Assembly: GCA_964455285.1 (NCBI GenBank)
Contig: CAYVVG010000002.1
Coordinates: 1-64,000 of the forward strand
DNA from: CAIVAT01 sp964455285
GTDB lineage: Bacteria; Bacteroidota; Bacteroidia; Bacteroidales; FEN-979
Length of the DNA stretch: 64,000 bases
Direction: 5' to 3'
The translations under genes and the position numbers were made by a program. Each line of letters starts with the position of its first letter. Position 1 is the stretch's first letter. Below are positions 16,543 through 24,712 of this stretch, one piece after another. Under the pieces are notes generated by a model. That model was not told the origin of the DNA. It worked only from the letters and a program-made list of their open reading frames with translations, and did not search any database.

Positions 16543-17492
16543 GATGCGTCGATTTTTTCGGTTTCAACGGAAATCCTGCGATTGGTAAAAGAGCGTACCG
16601 TGTTCCGGAAGAGGATGGCCATCACCACGGTCATCAGTCCGCCTGGGATGGGAAGCAGCGAGCCGGCGATGCCGTTCACCTCCCCGGTCTTCACCCCCCC
16701 GCGGATAACCGGGACAAGCTTCGAGGGGTCGGCTTTCGACGGCACCTCCTTCACCAGGTTCGAGTAGATGTCGATGATGCAGCATCCCGGTTTCACCCAC
16801 TGCGGGCAGAGGCTTTCCGGGTTTTTGGTGACCACCACCAGCACGTCGGCCCGGCGGCAGTGCGTTTCGGCATCGCCCGAATCCCAGTTCACGAAGGTCA
16901 CTGCGCTGCCGGCCGGCACGACCCTCGAGGCAGCGGCCCTGACGATCATCCGCACGAGGGTGTTGTTCACGAATCCGTCGTCGAGCAGGAACACCCACTC
17001 CTGGTCGCCGGTGATCTGCACTCCCTCCTCGCCAAGCATCTCGTACAGCGCTTCGGGCAGGCACATCGGATAGCGGTCGGCGTCGATGTCGGGGATCATG
17101 GTCTTGAGCAGGTTCTGGGGATGGAATCCTTCCACCTCCCTATCCGGGTCGATGCGGTTGATGATGCGCACCGGGTTGAGGTGTTCGGGCAGCGGCTGCA
17201 GCAAAACGATGGCGTCGAGGTCGGGGCGGGCATTCAGCGCGTCGATGGCGGCGAACACCTCGCCTTCGGTCGATTCGCCGGCCAGGATCTCCGTCACGAC
17301 GCGGAATCCCATCGCTTCGGCTGTATGCACGTGCAGCGGCACATTGTACTTCATGAGCGGGGTGCAGGGGAAGGCGATGAAAGCGATGCCCGGCGTTTCG
17401 TTGTATTGCGCCTGCAGGCGGGCGGTCTCGGTTTTCACTTCGGCGAAGATGCGGTCCTTCGCGCGGTCTCCTTTAATGATCCTTGTTTCCAT
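16539..17492 (-). CDS. FolD-like methylenetetrahydrofolate dehydrogenase family protein, divergent
   Basis: A 317-residue protein with the two-domain FolD fold. Recognisable landmarks are IVLLQPLPEHL at 95-105 (FolD VQLPLP), DREVEGFHPQN at 117-127 and PIPGGLMTVVMAILFRNT at 281-298. The family normally interconverts methylene- and formyl-tetrahydrofolate. Two key elements differ: the position of the catalytic lysine of the YxxxK motif is occupied by histidine (H54 by my alignment of KYNVPLHVHTAEAMG), and the GRSxxVGxP dinucleotide motif is replaced. It may be a monofunctional or repurposed enzyme. It has an excellent promoter (17527-17557) and overlaps the following Lgt-like gene by four bases. 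Confidence 0.78.
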   Translation of the reverse strand: METRIIKGDRAKDRIFAEVKTETARLQAQYNETPGIAFIAFPCTPLMKYNVPLHVHTAEAMGFRVVTEILAGESTEGEVFAAIDALNARPDLDAIVLLQPLPEHLNPVRIINRIDPDREVEGFHPQNLLKTMIPDIDADRYPMCLPEALYEMLGEEGVQITGDQEWVFLLDDGFVNNTLVRMIVRAAASRVVPAGSAVTFVNWDSGDAETHCRRADVLVVVTKNPESLCPQWVKPGCCIIDIYSNLVKEVPSKADPSKLVPVIRGGVKTGEVNGIAGSLLPIPGGLMTVVMAILFRNTVRSFTNRRISVETEKIDAS

Positions 17493-17526
17493 GGCGTTTT
17501 GTGTTGGGAATGAATTTCTTTCCCGA

Positions 17527-17557
17527 CAAAATTATCCCCGTAACGGCGCGGATCAAA
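17527..17557 (-). promoter_or_regulatory. Perfect Bacteroidota promoter of the FolD-like/Lgt-like operon
   Basis: On the minus strand: TTTG (17554-17557), 19-base spacer, TAATTTTG (17527-17534). Both elements and the spacing agree exactly with the Bacteroidota consensus. The start codon at 17492 lies about 34 bases downstream of the -7 element. Confidence 0.8.
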
Positions 17558-17845
17558 ACGGGTTCCCGGGGCCGGGATCGGAGCTATTTGCGAAAAATGC
17601 AATTCCGCGTCCGGAAGTGTGCCCGGTATTGCGAAAAACAGGAACGGCTGCAATAAAAGTCAGATTCCGGGGGATATTCGAGGAAAATATTTCCTCCGCG
17701 GGTGTTATTTAAGACCGGCTTGTATGTTCCCGCAGAAAATTCCCGGGAATATAGTGTTTTGATAAAATATTTTATCTTTGTATGGAATTAGTTTAAATAA
17801 ACTGGTCAACATGTTTATTATGAATCAATAGTATAAACAAGCAAT
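17558..17845. other. Intergenic region without a gene
   Basis: The rest of the 353-base gap between the FolD-like gene and the cupin gene. It becomes AT-rich towards 17845. Apart from the -7 element at 17773-17780 I see no feature. Confidence 0.5.
17773..17780 (+). promoter_or_regulatory. -7 promoter element of the Tat-type cupin gene
   Basis: TATCTTTG fits TAnnTTTG, 65 bases before the ATG at 17846, in an AT-rich stretch. A TTTG lies at 17758-17761, but the 11-base spacer is too short. Confidence 0.5.
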
Positions 17846-18460
17846 ATGAAAAGAAGGGAATTTTTCATAAAGTCGGGGATGCTGGCGGCCTTCTCCGGCC
17901 TCACCCCTGCCCTGTTCAGCGGAACGGCGGCTTTTAGCCCGTCGGACCCGGTAAAGCCGGTGCTGCTGCCGGGGATGAAACCTCTCGACCACAACGGGGG
18001 AATGGAGATCCGGGTCTGGATGCGAAGTTCCATGACAAACGGACTGTTTTCCAGTGTGGAATGTGCGGTGGCCCCCGGGATCATGGGTCCTCCGCCTCAC
18101 CTGCACAAGGAGCTGGATGAGATCATGTACGTATTGGAGGGTACTGCCAGCGTACTGGTTGGCGATGATGTGGTGGAGGTGAAGGCCGGGGGCTGGCATC
18201 TGCGGCCACGCATGATAAGGCATACCTTCTGGAATGCCTCCGGAAATCCATTGAGGTTTATTGACATGTATTTCAACCAGCCTTTCGAGGAGTATCTTGA
18301 ACGGATATTTCACGAACTTACCGAGGCTAACGGCTTCCCCGATGGATCGGAGATGAAGAACAGGGAGATCGGCAGGCTGAACGAAAAATTCGGGCTGGTG
18401 TTTGCCCCGTCGGCCTTTGAGGATCGGGATGAGATCATGCGGAAATACTCGTTAAAGTAA
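17846..18460 (+). CDS. Cupin-domain protein with a twin-arginine-type leader
   Basis: A 204-residue protein. The N-terminus MKRREFFIKSGMLAAFSG carries a twin-arginine followed by a hydrophobic stretch, suggesting Tat export of a folded, metal-containing protein. A cupin barrel covers about residues 70-150: PPPHLHKELDEIMYVLEGTA contains the H-x-H-x(3-4)-E metal motif, and RHTFWNASG supplies the later histidine. Substrate is unknown. It has its own promoter and stands between the FolD-like operon and aspS. It could be an exported dioxygenase or binding protein; no assignment is made. Confidence 0.82.
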   Translation: MKRREFFIKSGMLAAFSGLTPALFSGTAAFSPSDPVKPVLLPGMKPLDHNGGMEIRVWMRSSMTNGLFSSVECAVAPGIMGPPPHLHKELDEIMYVLEGTASVLVGDDVVEVKAGGWHLRPRMIRHTFWNASGNPLRFIDMYFNQPFEEYLERIFHELTEANGFPDGSEMKNREIGRLNEKFGLVFAPSAFEDRDEIMRKYSLK

Positions 18461-18479
18461 CAGATCCCCGCTTTCTTCC

Positions 18480-18487
18480 TACCTTTG
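18480..18487 (+). promoter_or_regulatory. -7 promoter element of aspS
   Basis: TACCTTTG, matching TAnnTTTG, ends 20 bases before the aspS ATG. No clear -33 element is seen. Confidence 0.6.
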
Positions 18488-18507
18488 CGGTTCTAAAAAC
18501 ATGTCCT

Positions 18508-20253
18508 ATGCTCCGAACACACACGTGCGGCGAACTTAACCTGTCCCATGCCGGGACCGAAGTGACCCTCACCGGCTGGCTCCAGCGCTCGCGCGACATG
18601 GGCGGCCTTACGTTCATCGACCTGCGCGACCGCTACGGCATCACCCAGCTGGTCTTCAACATGGAGGTCAACCCCGCCCTTTGCCTCGAAGCCCGGAAAC
18701 TGGGCCGCGAATTCGTGCTCTCCGCCACGGGAAAGGTGGCTGAACGCAGCAACAAGAACCCGAAGATGCCCACCGGCGACATCGAGATCCTGGTCGATCA
18801 TTTCACCGTGCTGAACACATCGAAAGTCCCTCCCTTCACCATCGAAGACAACACCGACGGCGGGGAGGAACTGCGCATGAAATACCGCTACCTCGACCTG
18901 CGCCGCAGCGTGAACCGGAAAAACCTGGAGCTGCGCCACCGCATGGCCATCGAGACCCGGAACTACCTGAACGACCAGAACTTCCTGGAGATCGAAACGC
19001 CCTACCTGATCAAATCGACCCCCGAAGGAGCCCGCGATTTCGTGGTGCCCTCGCGCATGAATACCGGCCAGTTCTACGCCCTGCCGCAGTCGCCGCAAAC
19101 CTTCAAGCAGCTGCTGATGGTGGCCGGCTTCGACCGCTACTTCCAGATCGTGCGCTGCTTCCGCGACGAAGACCTGCGCGCCGACCGGCAGCCCGAATTC
19201 ACCCAGATCGACTGCGAAATGGCTTTCGTCACCCAGGAGGATATCCTCAGCACCTTCGAAGGACTGGCGAAGCATCTGTTCAGGTCGGTGCTGAACATCG
19301 GAACGGGCGACTTTCTGCGCATGTCTTACGCCGAAGCCATGAACCGCTATGGCTCCGACAAGCCCGACATCCGGTTCGGGATGACCTTCACGGAGCTGAA
19401 CGACCTGGTGAAAGGAAAAGATTTCAAGGTATTCGACGAAGCGGAACTGGTGGCAGGGATCTGCGCCGAAGGATGCGCCGAATACTCACGGAAACAGATC
19501 GACGAACTCACCGATTTCGTGAAACGGCCCCAGGTGGGCGCCTCCGGGCTGGTCTATGTGCGGTTTGGCGCCGACGGGAGCCTCAAATCATCGGTGGATA
19601 AATTCTACACCCCTGACGACCTGAAAACCATTGCGGAGAAGGCGGGAGCAAAGCCGGGCGACCTGGTGCTGATCCTGGCCGGGAAAGAGGAGAAAACCCG
19701 CACCGCGCTGGGCACCCTTAGGCTGGAAATGGGACGGCGCCTGGGACTGATGAAGCCGGGCGAGTTCAAACCTCTGTGGGTGATCGACTTCCCGCTTCTC
19801 GAATGGGACGAGGAGACCCGCCGCTTTTACGCAAAACATCACCCCTTCACCTCCCCGAAACCGGAAGACATCCCGCTGCTCGACTCCGATCCGGGGGCTG
19901 TCCGCGCCAACGCTTACGACCTGGTGATCAACGGCACCGAGATCGGCGGCGGCTCGATCCGAATCCACAACAAAGATCTGCAGAAGAAGATGTTCTCGGT
20001 GCTTGGCTTTACCGATGAAGATGCGGCGGAACAGTTCGGCTTCCTGATGAACGCCTTCGAATACGGCGCCCCGCCCCACGGTGGCATCGCCTTCGGGTTC
20101 GACCGCTGGGCGACGATCTTCGGCGGCGGCGACTCCATCCGCGACTTCATGGCCTTCCCGAAAAACAACGCCGGCCGCGACGTGATGATCGACTCCCCCG
20201 CCGCGATCAAGCAGGCACAATTGAACGAACTGCAGATAAGGTTGGGAAAATAG
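18508..20253 (+). CDS. aspS: Aspartyl-tRNA synthetase
   Basis: A 581-residue class II aminoacyl-tRNA synthetase of the bacterial type. It has an N-terminal OB-fold anticodon-binding domain (residues about 1-105, VTLTGWLQRSRDMGGLTFIDLRDR), class II motif 2 (FRDEDLRADRQPEFTQID, about 215-232), the bacterial GAD insertion in the middle, and motif 3 (GIAFGFDRW, about 526-534). It charges tRNA-Asp in the cytoplasm. The gene is full length and has a consensus -7 element upstream. Confidence 0.97.
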   Translation: MLRTHTCGELNLSHAGTEVTLTGWLQRSRDMGGLTFIDLRDRYGITQLVFNMEVNPALCLEARKLGREFVLSATGKVAERSNKNPKMPTGDIEILVDHFTVLNTSKVPPFTIEDNTDGGEELRMKYRYLDLRRSVNRKNLELRHRMAIETRNYLNDQNFLEIETPYLIKSTPEGARDFVVPSRMNTGQFYALPQSPQTFKQLLMVAGFDRYFQIVRCFRDEDLRADRQPEFTQIDCEMAFVTQEDILSTFEGLAKHLFRSVLNIGTGDFLRMSYAEAMNRYGSDKPDIRFGMTFTELNDLVKGKDFKVFDEAELVAGICAEGCAEYSRKQIDELTDFVKRPQVGASGLVYVRFGADGSLKSSVDKFYTPDDLKTIAEKAGAKPGDLVLILAGKEEKTRTALGTLRLEMGRRLGLMKPGEFKPLWVIDFPLLEWDEETRRFYAKHHPFTSPKPEDIPLLDSDPGAVRANAYDLVINGTEIGGGSIRIHNKDLQKKMFSVLGFTDEDAAEQFGFLMNAFEYGAPPHGGIAFGFDRWATIFGGGDSIRDFMAFPKNNAGRDVMIDSPAAIKQAQLNELQIRLGK

Positions 20254-20255
20254 GA

Positions 20256-20633
20256 CTACTCCAGGTCCTTCTCGAACAGTGCCCGGTCCTCCTTCGACAG
20301 GCTTTTGCAATCGAGCATCGCCTCGTTGAGGTATTGGCGGAACTCCTTCCCGAACTCCTCAGTTTTCGCCTTTTCGCCGTATTTCTTATGAAAATCGTCG
20401 TAGAGCATCGACATTTCCGCCTGGGTCTTCTCCACCTCCGCCTGCAGGGTCACCAGCCTGACGGTATCGTGGGGACTGGCCGATTTCAGCGCCTTCATCG
20501 TCTCCAGGCTTTTGCACATGATGGCGGCGATCTTTTCGGCGTCGGCTCTCAGTTCCCGGTTTTCCCTTTTGCAGGAAAACACGGAGAAAAGAACGGCGGT
20601 CGCCACGGCAGAAAGGAGGATGCGGGTTTTCAT
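20256..20633 (-). CDS. Small lipoprotein, helical
   Basis: A 125-residue protein. The signal peptide MKTRILLSAVATAVLFSVFS is followed by C21, a lipobox. The rest is charged and helical (ELRADAEKIAAIMCKSLETM, LVTLQAEVEKTQAEMSML), probably a periplasm-facing coiled-coil or helical hairpin. I do not recognise a family. The ATG at 20633 was chosen because it gives a compact signal peptide; the in-frame ATG at 20654 adds seven residues. It converges with aspS two bases after the aspS stop. Confidence 0.7.
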   Translation of the reverse strand: MKTRILLSAVATAVLFSVFSCKRENRELRADAEKIAAIMCKSLETMKALKSASPHDTVRLVTLQAEVEKTQAEMSMLYDDFHKKYGEKAKTEEFGKEFRQYLNEAMLDCKSLSKEDRALFEKDLE

Positions 20634-20666
20634 GGAGGAAGGAGGTTTCAGCAAAAATAAGGGTTT

Positions 20667-21263
20667 TCAGGAAATGGCCGAAACCGGGATCAGCGGTCCC
20701 TCGTCGGGGTAGCGCATGGCGTTTATCAGCTTGCAGCCCAGGTAGTTGCCCAGGTCATCCGGCCGGATATCGCGCCCGGCGATCGCTCCCTCCGCCAGCA
20801 GCCGTTCGCGGCAGGTACCTTTCAGCAACGGTGTGGCCGGGGTGAACCAGCCATGGCCGTCGGTAAAAATGAGGTTCGACACCGAGGTGTCGGTGAGCAG
20901 CCCGTTCCTGACAAGGATGATCTCGCCGGCTTCCCCGCGAAGGGCCAGCAGCGCCTCAAGCCCGCGCCGGTCGGCATATTTCAAGTGGTAATCGATCGTT
21001 CCGGCATCCACCATCTTCAGGCTCCGGATCACCTTCGGGTGATAAGGCCGGAAGGTAACCTCCCAACTGTCGGCTTCATAGAACACGTTGCAGCGTACCG
21101 TTCCCTCGGAATGTCCGGCGGGTACCCGGATCAGGCGGTGCAGGTCAACCGGCGCATCGATCCCCCACAACTCTTTCCGGGCCCGTGAAATTCTCGCTTC
21201 ATGCCATTCCGGGTGAAGCGGCACCCCGTTCTCCACCCTCACCGTCTCAAACAACCGGAACAT
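20667..21263 (-). CDS. pabC: Aminotransferase class IV, probable aminodeoxychorismate lyase
   Basis: A 198-residue PLP enzyme of fold type IV. K95 in IDYHLKYADR is the likely Schiff-base lysine. The segment ILVRNGLLTDTSVSNLIF and GTCRERLLAEG are class IV signatures. Its start overlaps the end of pabB by 17 bases, so I infer it releases p-aminobenzoate and pyruvate from aminodeoxychorismate in folate synthesis. At 198 residues it is shorter than the E. coli enzyme (269), as is common for pabC in this phylum. Confidence 0.85.
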   Translation of the reverse strand: MFRLFETVRVENGVPLHPEWHEARISRARKELWGIDAPVDLHRLIRVPAGHSEGTVRCNVFYEADSWEVTFRPYHPKVIRSLKMVDAGTIDYHLKYADRRGLEALLALRGEAGEIILVRNGLLTDTSVSNLIFTDGHGWFTPATPLLKGTCRERLLAEGAIAGRDIRPDDLGNYLGCKLINAMRYPDEGPLIPVSAIS

Positions 21264-22221
21264 AGATCTTGGTTATCAGCTCGTTGTATTCATCTTCGGC
21301 CCGGCTTTTCACCGTGATCCCGCCGCCGCTCCTGAAGACCATCCCATCTTTTGCCTGTTCGATGAACCGGATCGTCACTGCGCTGGTGAGGTCGGTGCCG
21401 TCGGAATACCCGAAGATGCCCGTGTAGAATCCCCGGTCGAAGGTTTCGACCTCGCCGATGATCTGCACCGTCCGCTCCTTCGGGGCACCCGTAACCGAAC
21501 CGGCGGGAAGGAGGTCGAAAAGGATCTGCCCAAGGCGGTCGCGCCAGTCGCCCGGCAACTCCCCGCTGATCTCCGAACTGGCCTGCAGGATCTCTCCCCG
21601 GTGGGTGCGGATGCGGTCGATGTATCGGAACCGGTCCACGCGCACCCCGGTCGCCACCTGGGAGAGGTCGTTGCGGAGAAGATCGACAATGGTGTGGTGT
21701 TCGAACAGCTCCTTCTCGTCATCCAGCAGCTTTTGCTCCGCGCCTGGAATGGATGCATCGATGGTTCCTTTCATCGGGTGGGTGATGATCCGGCTGCCGC
21801 AGATCCGCACGAACGCTTCGGGGGAGAACACGACAAACTTCCCGGGAACCAGGAGTTTATAGGGGGCCCGGCTGGCGGCATAGATCTCTTCCGGTGAAAG
21901 GTTGCACTGCACGGGCGTCGGAAAGGTCAGGTTCAGCAGGTAGGTGTCGCCCCGTTTCAGGTGGAACATCACCTTGTCGAACGCCCGGCGGTAATCATCG
22001 AATGAGGCGGGTGTGAAACGGAAGTCAAGCTTCATCGGCGAGAGAGCAGGATCAGCCGCTGTTTTCCCTTCCAGGTGGTACCGGATCCCGGCGGCAGCTG
22101 CCTCTTCAGGGGATAGAACAAACCCTGTATCTCCCTTATAGTCAATGGCAAAGACGAATGGCGCCCGGCGCGAGGAATATTGGTTAATTTTACCGGTGAT
22201 TTGATGGCGCCCGAAGATCAT
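21247..22221 (-). CDS. pabB: Aminodeoxychorismate synthase component I
   Basis: A 324-residue chorismate-binding enzyme that aminates chorismate to 4-amino-4-deoxychorismate using ammonia from PabA. Signatures include SPEAFVRI, HPMKGTIDAS (P-I/M-K-G-T, the feature of PabB that separates it from anthranilate synthase PIAGT), ELFEHHTIVDLLRNDLSQV, LPAGSVTGAPKERT and FRSGGGITVKS. It lacks the N-terminal extension of anthranilate synthases, giving the short form typical of this group. It is cotranscribed with pabC, while pabA is divergent, 354 bases away. Confidence 0.92.
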   Translation of the reverse strand: MIFGRHQITGKINQYSSRRAPFVFAIDYKGDTGFVLSPEEAAAAGIRYHLEGKTAADPALSPMKLDFRFTPASFDDYRRAFDKVMFHLKRGDTYLLNLTFPTPVQCNLSPEEIYAASRAPYKLLVPGKFVVFSPEAFVRICGSRIITHPMKGTIDASIPGAEQKLLDDEKELFEHHTIVDLLRNDLSQVATGVRVDRFRYIDRIRTHRGEILQASSEISGELPGDWRDRLGQILFDLLPAGSVTGAPKERTVQIIGEVETFDRGFYTGIFGYSDGTDLTSAVTIRFIEQAKDGMVFRSGGGITVKSRAEDEYNELITKIYVPVV

Positions 22222-22575
22222 ATGAGGTCACATCAGAGATTGGTAGTGGCCGTATTAGTGTTCCATTCTCAATTTACCGCAGAGACGCAGAGAATTTACC
22301 AACAGAACAGTACATTTGTGCAATTTTATGGTAACATCTGAGCATTCATCAACCTATTGATCCTTTGCTTATCTGCTGTCATCCCCCTCTCCGGCCCAAG
22401 GACTTCCCCTCCCATATCAGAAACAGTTGTTCTCTGCGCCTCTGCGGTCATTTTATCCTCTGCGTCTCTGCGTCTCTGCGGTCATTTTATCCTCTGCGTC
22501 TCTGCGTCTCTGTGGTTATTTTTATCCCAAGTTAAATAACCTGAACCAAGTTTCACTTACTCCCGCAATTAGAAC
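22222..22575. repeat. Intergenic region with CTCTGCGTCTCTGCGG repeats
   Basis: This 354-base gap between divergent pabB and pabA holds no gene. The word CTCTGCGTCTCTGCGGT and close variants recur at about 22432-22445, 22459-22490 and 22495-22515, separated by CATTTTATC. An inverted copy (ACCGCAGAGACGCAGAG) lies at 22269-22285. The inverted arrangement could form a long-range hairpin. Such words are frequent intergenic repeats in environmental genomes; no function is assigned. Confidence 0.75.
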
Positions 22576-23181
22576 ATGAACATTCTGCTTCTCGACAACC
22601 ACGATTCGTTTACCTGGAACCTGGTGGAGCTGCTCCGCCGGACGGGCAAATGTACGACAATTGTCAGGACGCCGGAAGAGTTCAATTTCAGTGATTTAGA
22701 AGATATCGACCGGATCGTTTTCTCCCCCGGGCCGGGACTACCCGCCGAGCACCCGCTGATGGCCGGCATCCTCTATGCTTTGGAAGAGATGGCCGGACAA
22801 GGCAGGAAACCCATCCCCGTTCTGGGAGTATGCCTCGGGATGCAGGCGATGGCCGTTCATTCCGGCGGAACCCTTCTGAACCTCCCGGAGCCTTCTCACG
22901 GGAGACCGGTAAAACTGAACCTCCTCAACCCGTCCCATCCCCTGTTCCGCGGCATCCCCGACGGCAGTCAGGCCGGACTTTACCACTCCTGGGCGGTCGA
23001 CCCTTCCGCCCTGCCTTCCTGCTTTGAACCGCTGGCCATATCCTCCGAAGGCATCCTGATGGCCCTCGCCCATCGCACCCTGCCCTTCACCGGCGTCCAG
23101 TTCCACCCCGAATCCATCATGACGCCGCTGGGGCATCGGATGGTGGAGAACTGGATGGGGTCAAACGGAATAATCGATTAA
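22576..23181 (+). CDS. pabA: Glutamine amidotransferase component of aminodeoxychorismate/anthranilate synthase
   Basis: A 201-residue class I glutamine amidotransferase. The catalytic triad is C86 in LGVCLGMQAM and H177/E179 in QFHPESIM, with the SPGPGLP oxyanion loop at 50-56. It hydrolyses glutamine to supply ammonia to PabB. With no trp genes nearby and pabB-pabC divergent next door, the folate role is most likely, although such subunits are often shared with anthranilate synthase. Confidence 0.9.
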   Translation: MNILLLDNHDSFTWNLVELLRRTGKCTTIVRTPEEFNFSDLEDIDRIVFSPGPGLPAEHPLMAGILYALEEMAGQGRKPIPVLGVCLGMQAMAVHSGGTLLNLPEPSHGRPVKLNLLNPSHPLFRGIPDGSQAGLYHSWAVDPSALPSCFEPLAISSEGILMALAHRTLPFTGVQFHPESIMTPLGHRMVENWMGSNGIID

Positions 23182-23211
23182 TCGATTAACGATTTTTGAT
23201 CTACGAGCTGA

Positions 23212-23446
23212 TTTCGATTGTTCGAGTATTCGATTGTTCGATTGTTCGAGTATTCGATTGTTCGATTGTTCGAGTATTCGATTGTTCGATTNNNNNNNNN
23301 NNNNNNNNNNNNNNNNNNNNNNNNNNNNNNNNNNNNNNNNNNNNNNNNNNNNNNNNNNNNNNNNNNNNNNNNNNNNNNNNNNNNNNNNNNNATTGTTCGA
23401 GTATTCGATTGTTCGATTGTTCGAGTATTCGATTGTTCGATTGTTC
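23212..23446. repeat. 24-bp tandem repeat array with an assembly gap
   Basis: The unit is 24 bases, built of the octamers GATTGTTC and GAGTATTC in the order A-B-A. About three units stand left of the gap and more than two right of it. True copy number is unknown because 100 N interrupt the array. The unit length is a multiple of three and no stop arises in the frame of the downstream U32 gene. Confidence 0.9.
23292..23391. other. Assembly gap (100 N)
   Basis: Exactly 100 N, the usual placeholder for a scaffold gap of unknown size. It lies inside the 24-bp repeat array, which is probably why assembly broke here. Confidence 0.98.
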
Positions 23447-23463
23447 CAAAGCCAGTACCTTTG
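23433..23463 (+). promoter_or_regulatory. Candidate promoter at the edge of the repeat array
   Basis: TTG at 23433-23435 (contributed by the last repeat unit), 20-base spacer, TACCTTTG at 23456-23463. The fit is good, but the -7 element ends only four bases before the GTG start of the U32 gene. The transcript would be leaderless or start inside the gene, so the element or the start may be misassigned. Confidence 0.45.
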
Positions 23464-23467
23464 CTGG

Positions 23468-24697
23468 GTGAATAAAAGCATCGAGATCACCGCTCCCGTG
23501 GGCTCGCGCGAATCGCTGGCCGCCGCCATCGACGCCGGGGCCGGCTCCGTCTATTTCGGGGTCGGCAAACTCAACATGCGCGCCCGGTCGTCGGTCAACT
23601 TTACCCTCCGCGATCTCGCCACCATCGCCCGGATCTGCCGGGAAAGCAACATCAGGACCTACCTTACGCTGAACACGGTGGTGTACGACGCGGAGCTGAA
23701 GGAGGCGAAGAAGATCATCGACGCCGCGCTGAAGCACGGCATCACGGCGGTCATCGCCTCCGACCCGGCCGTGGTCCTTTACGCCCGCCAGTCGGGGATG
23801 CCGGTGCACATATCCACGCAGGCCAACATCACCAACCTCGACGCGGTGAAATACTGGTCGCAGTTTGCCGACGTGATGGTCACCGCCCGTGAACTTTCTC
23901 TTGAACAGGTGGCCACCCTCACCCGCGCCATCCGCCGGCAGAAGATCAAAGGCCCTTCCGGCGAGCTCATCCGGATCGAGATCTTCGCCCACGGCGCCCT
24001 CTGCATGGCCGTTTCGGGGAAGTGCTACCTGAGCCTCGACCACTACAACGCCTCGGCCAACCGCGGTTCCTGCTACCAGCTTTGCCGCCGGCCCTACCTG
24101 GTCACCGACGCCGAAACCGGCATCGGGCTGGAGGTGGACAACGAATACATCATGTCGCCGAAAGACCTGTGCACCATCGGTTTTCTTGACAAGATCCTGG
24201 ACGCCGGGGTGTCGGTGCTGAAGATCGAAGGGCGGGGCCGAAGTCCCGAATATGTGAAGACCGTCGTGGAATGCTACCACGAAGCGGTCGCTGCCGTGCA
24301 GGAGGGAACCTATACGCAGGAAAGGATCGACGGGTGGATGGAACGGCTCGCAAGCGTCTATAACCGCGGCTTCTGGGATGGCTACTATCTCGGCCGGAAG
24401 ATGGGCGAATGGGCGGAGCAGCACGGTTCGGTGGCCACGCAGTCGAAGGAGTACGTCGGCCGGATTACCAACTACTATAAAAAGCTGGGCGTGGCCGAGA
24501 TCCGCATGGATTCGGGCAGCCTCGCCACCGGCGACCGGGTCTATATCCAGGGGCCGAACACCGGCTCGGTCGAACTCCCCGTACCCACGCTCCACAACGA
24601 CCTCGGCCCGACGGAGAAAGCCGTGAAAGGCGAACGCTGCAGCATTCCCAGCGGCGTCATCCTGCGGCGGGCGGACAAGGTTTATAAGATCATTTAA
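23468..24697 (+). CDS. Peptidase U32 family protein
   Basis: A 409-residue protein of the U32 family, many members of which take part in tRNA or rRNA hydroxylation (TrhP, RlhA) rather than proteolysis. The N-terminus VNKSIEITAPVGSRESLAAA leads to GAGSVYFGVGKLNMRARS. The conserved cysteine cluster lies in HGALCMAVSGKC and NRGSCYQLCRRPY, followed by the SPKDLC motif; the cysteines fit Fe-S binding in the family. I chose the GTG at 23468 because homologues start at this point; an in-frame reading continues upstream through the 24-bp repeats, but that sequence is not family-like. Confidence 0.85.
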   Translation: MNKSIEITAPVGSRESLAAAIDAGAGSVYFGVGKLNMRARSSVNFTLRDLATIARICRESNIRTYLTLNTVVYDAELKEAKKIIDAALKHGITAVIASDPAVVLYARQSGMPVHISTQANITNLDAVKYWSQFADVMVTARELSLEQVATLTRAIRRQKIKGPSGELIRIEIFAHGALCMAVSGKCYLSLDHYNASANRGSCYQLCRRPYLVTDAETGIGLEVDNEYIMSPKDLCTIGFLDKILDAGVSVLKIEGRGRSPEYVKTVVECYHEAVAAVQEGTYTQERIDGWMERLASVYNRGFWDGYYLGRKMGEWAEQHGSVATQSKEYVGRITNYYKKLGVAEIRMDSGSLATGDRVYIQGPNTGSVELPVPTLHNDLGPTEKAVKGERCSIPSGVILRRADKVYKII

Positions 24698-24712
24698 TTA
24701 TTCCGCGGCTGT

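Noticed and set aside
23212..23446. A CRISPR array
   Set aside because: Units are contiguous 24-mers without unique spacers, and no cas gene is nearby.
23201..24595. A long minus-strand frame crossing the N gap and the repeat array
   Set aside because: It depends on translating N and repeat units (SNNRILEQ-type), and otherwise mirrors the U32 gene.
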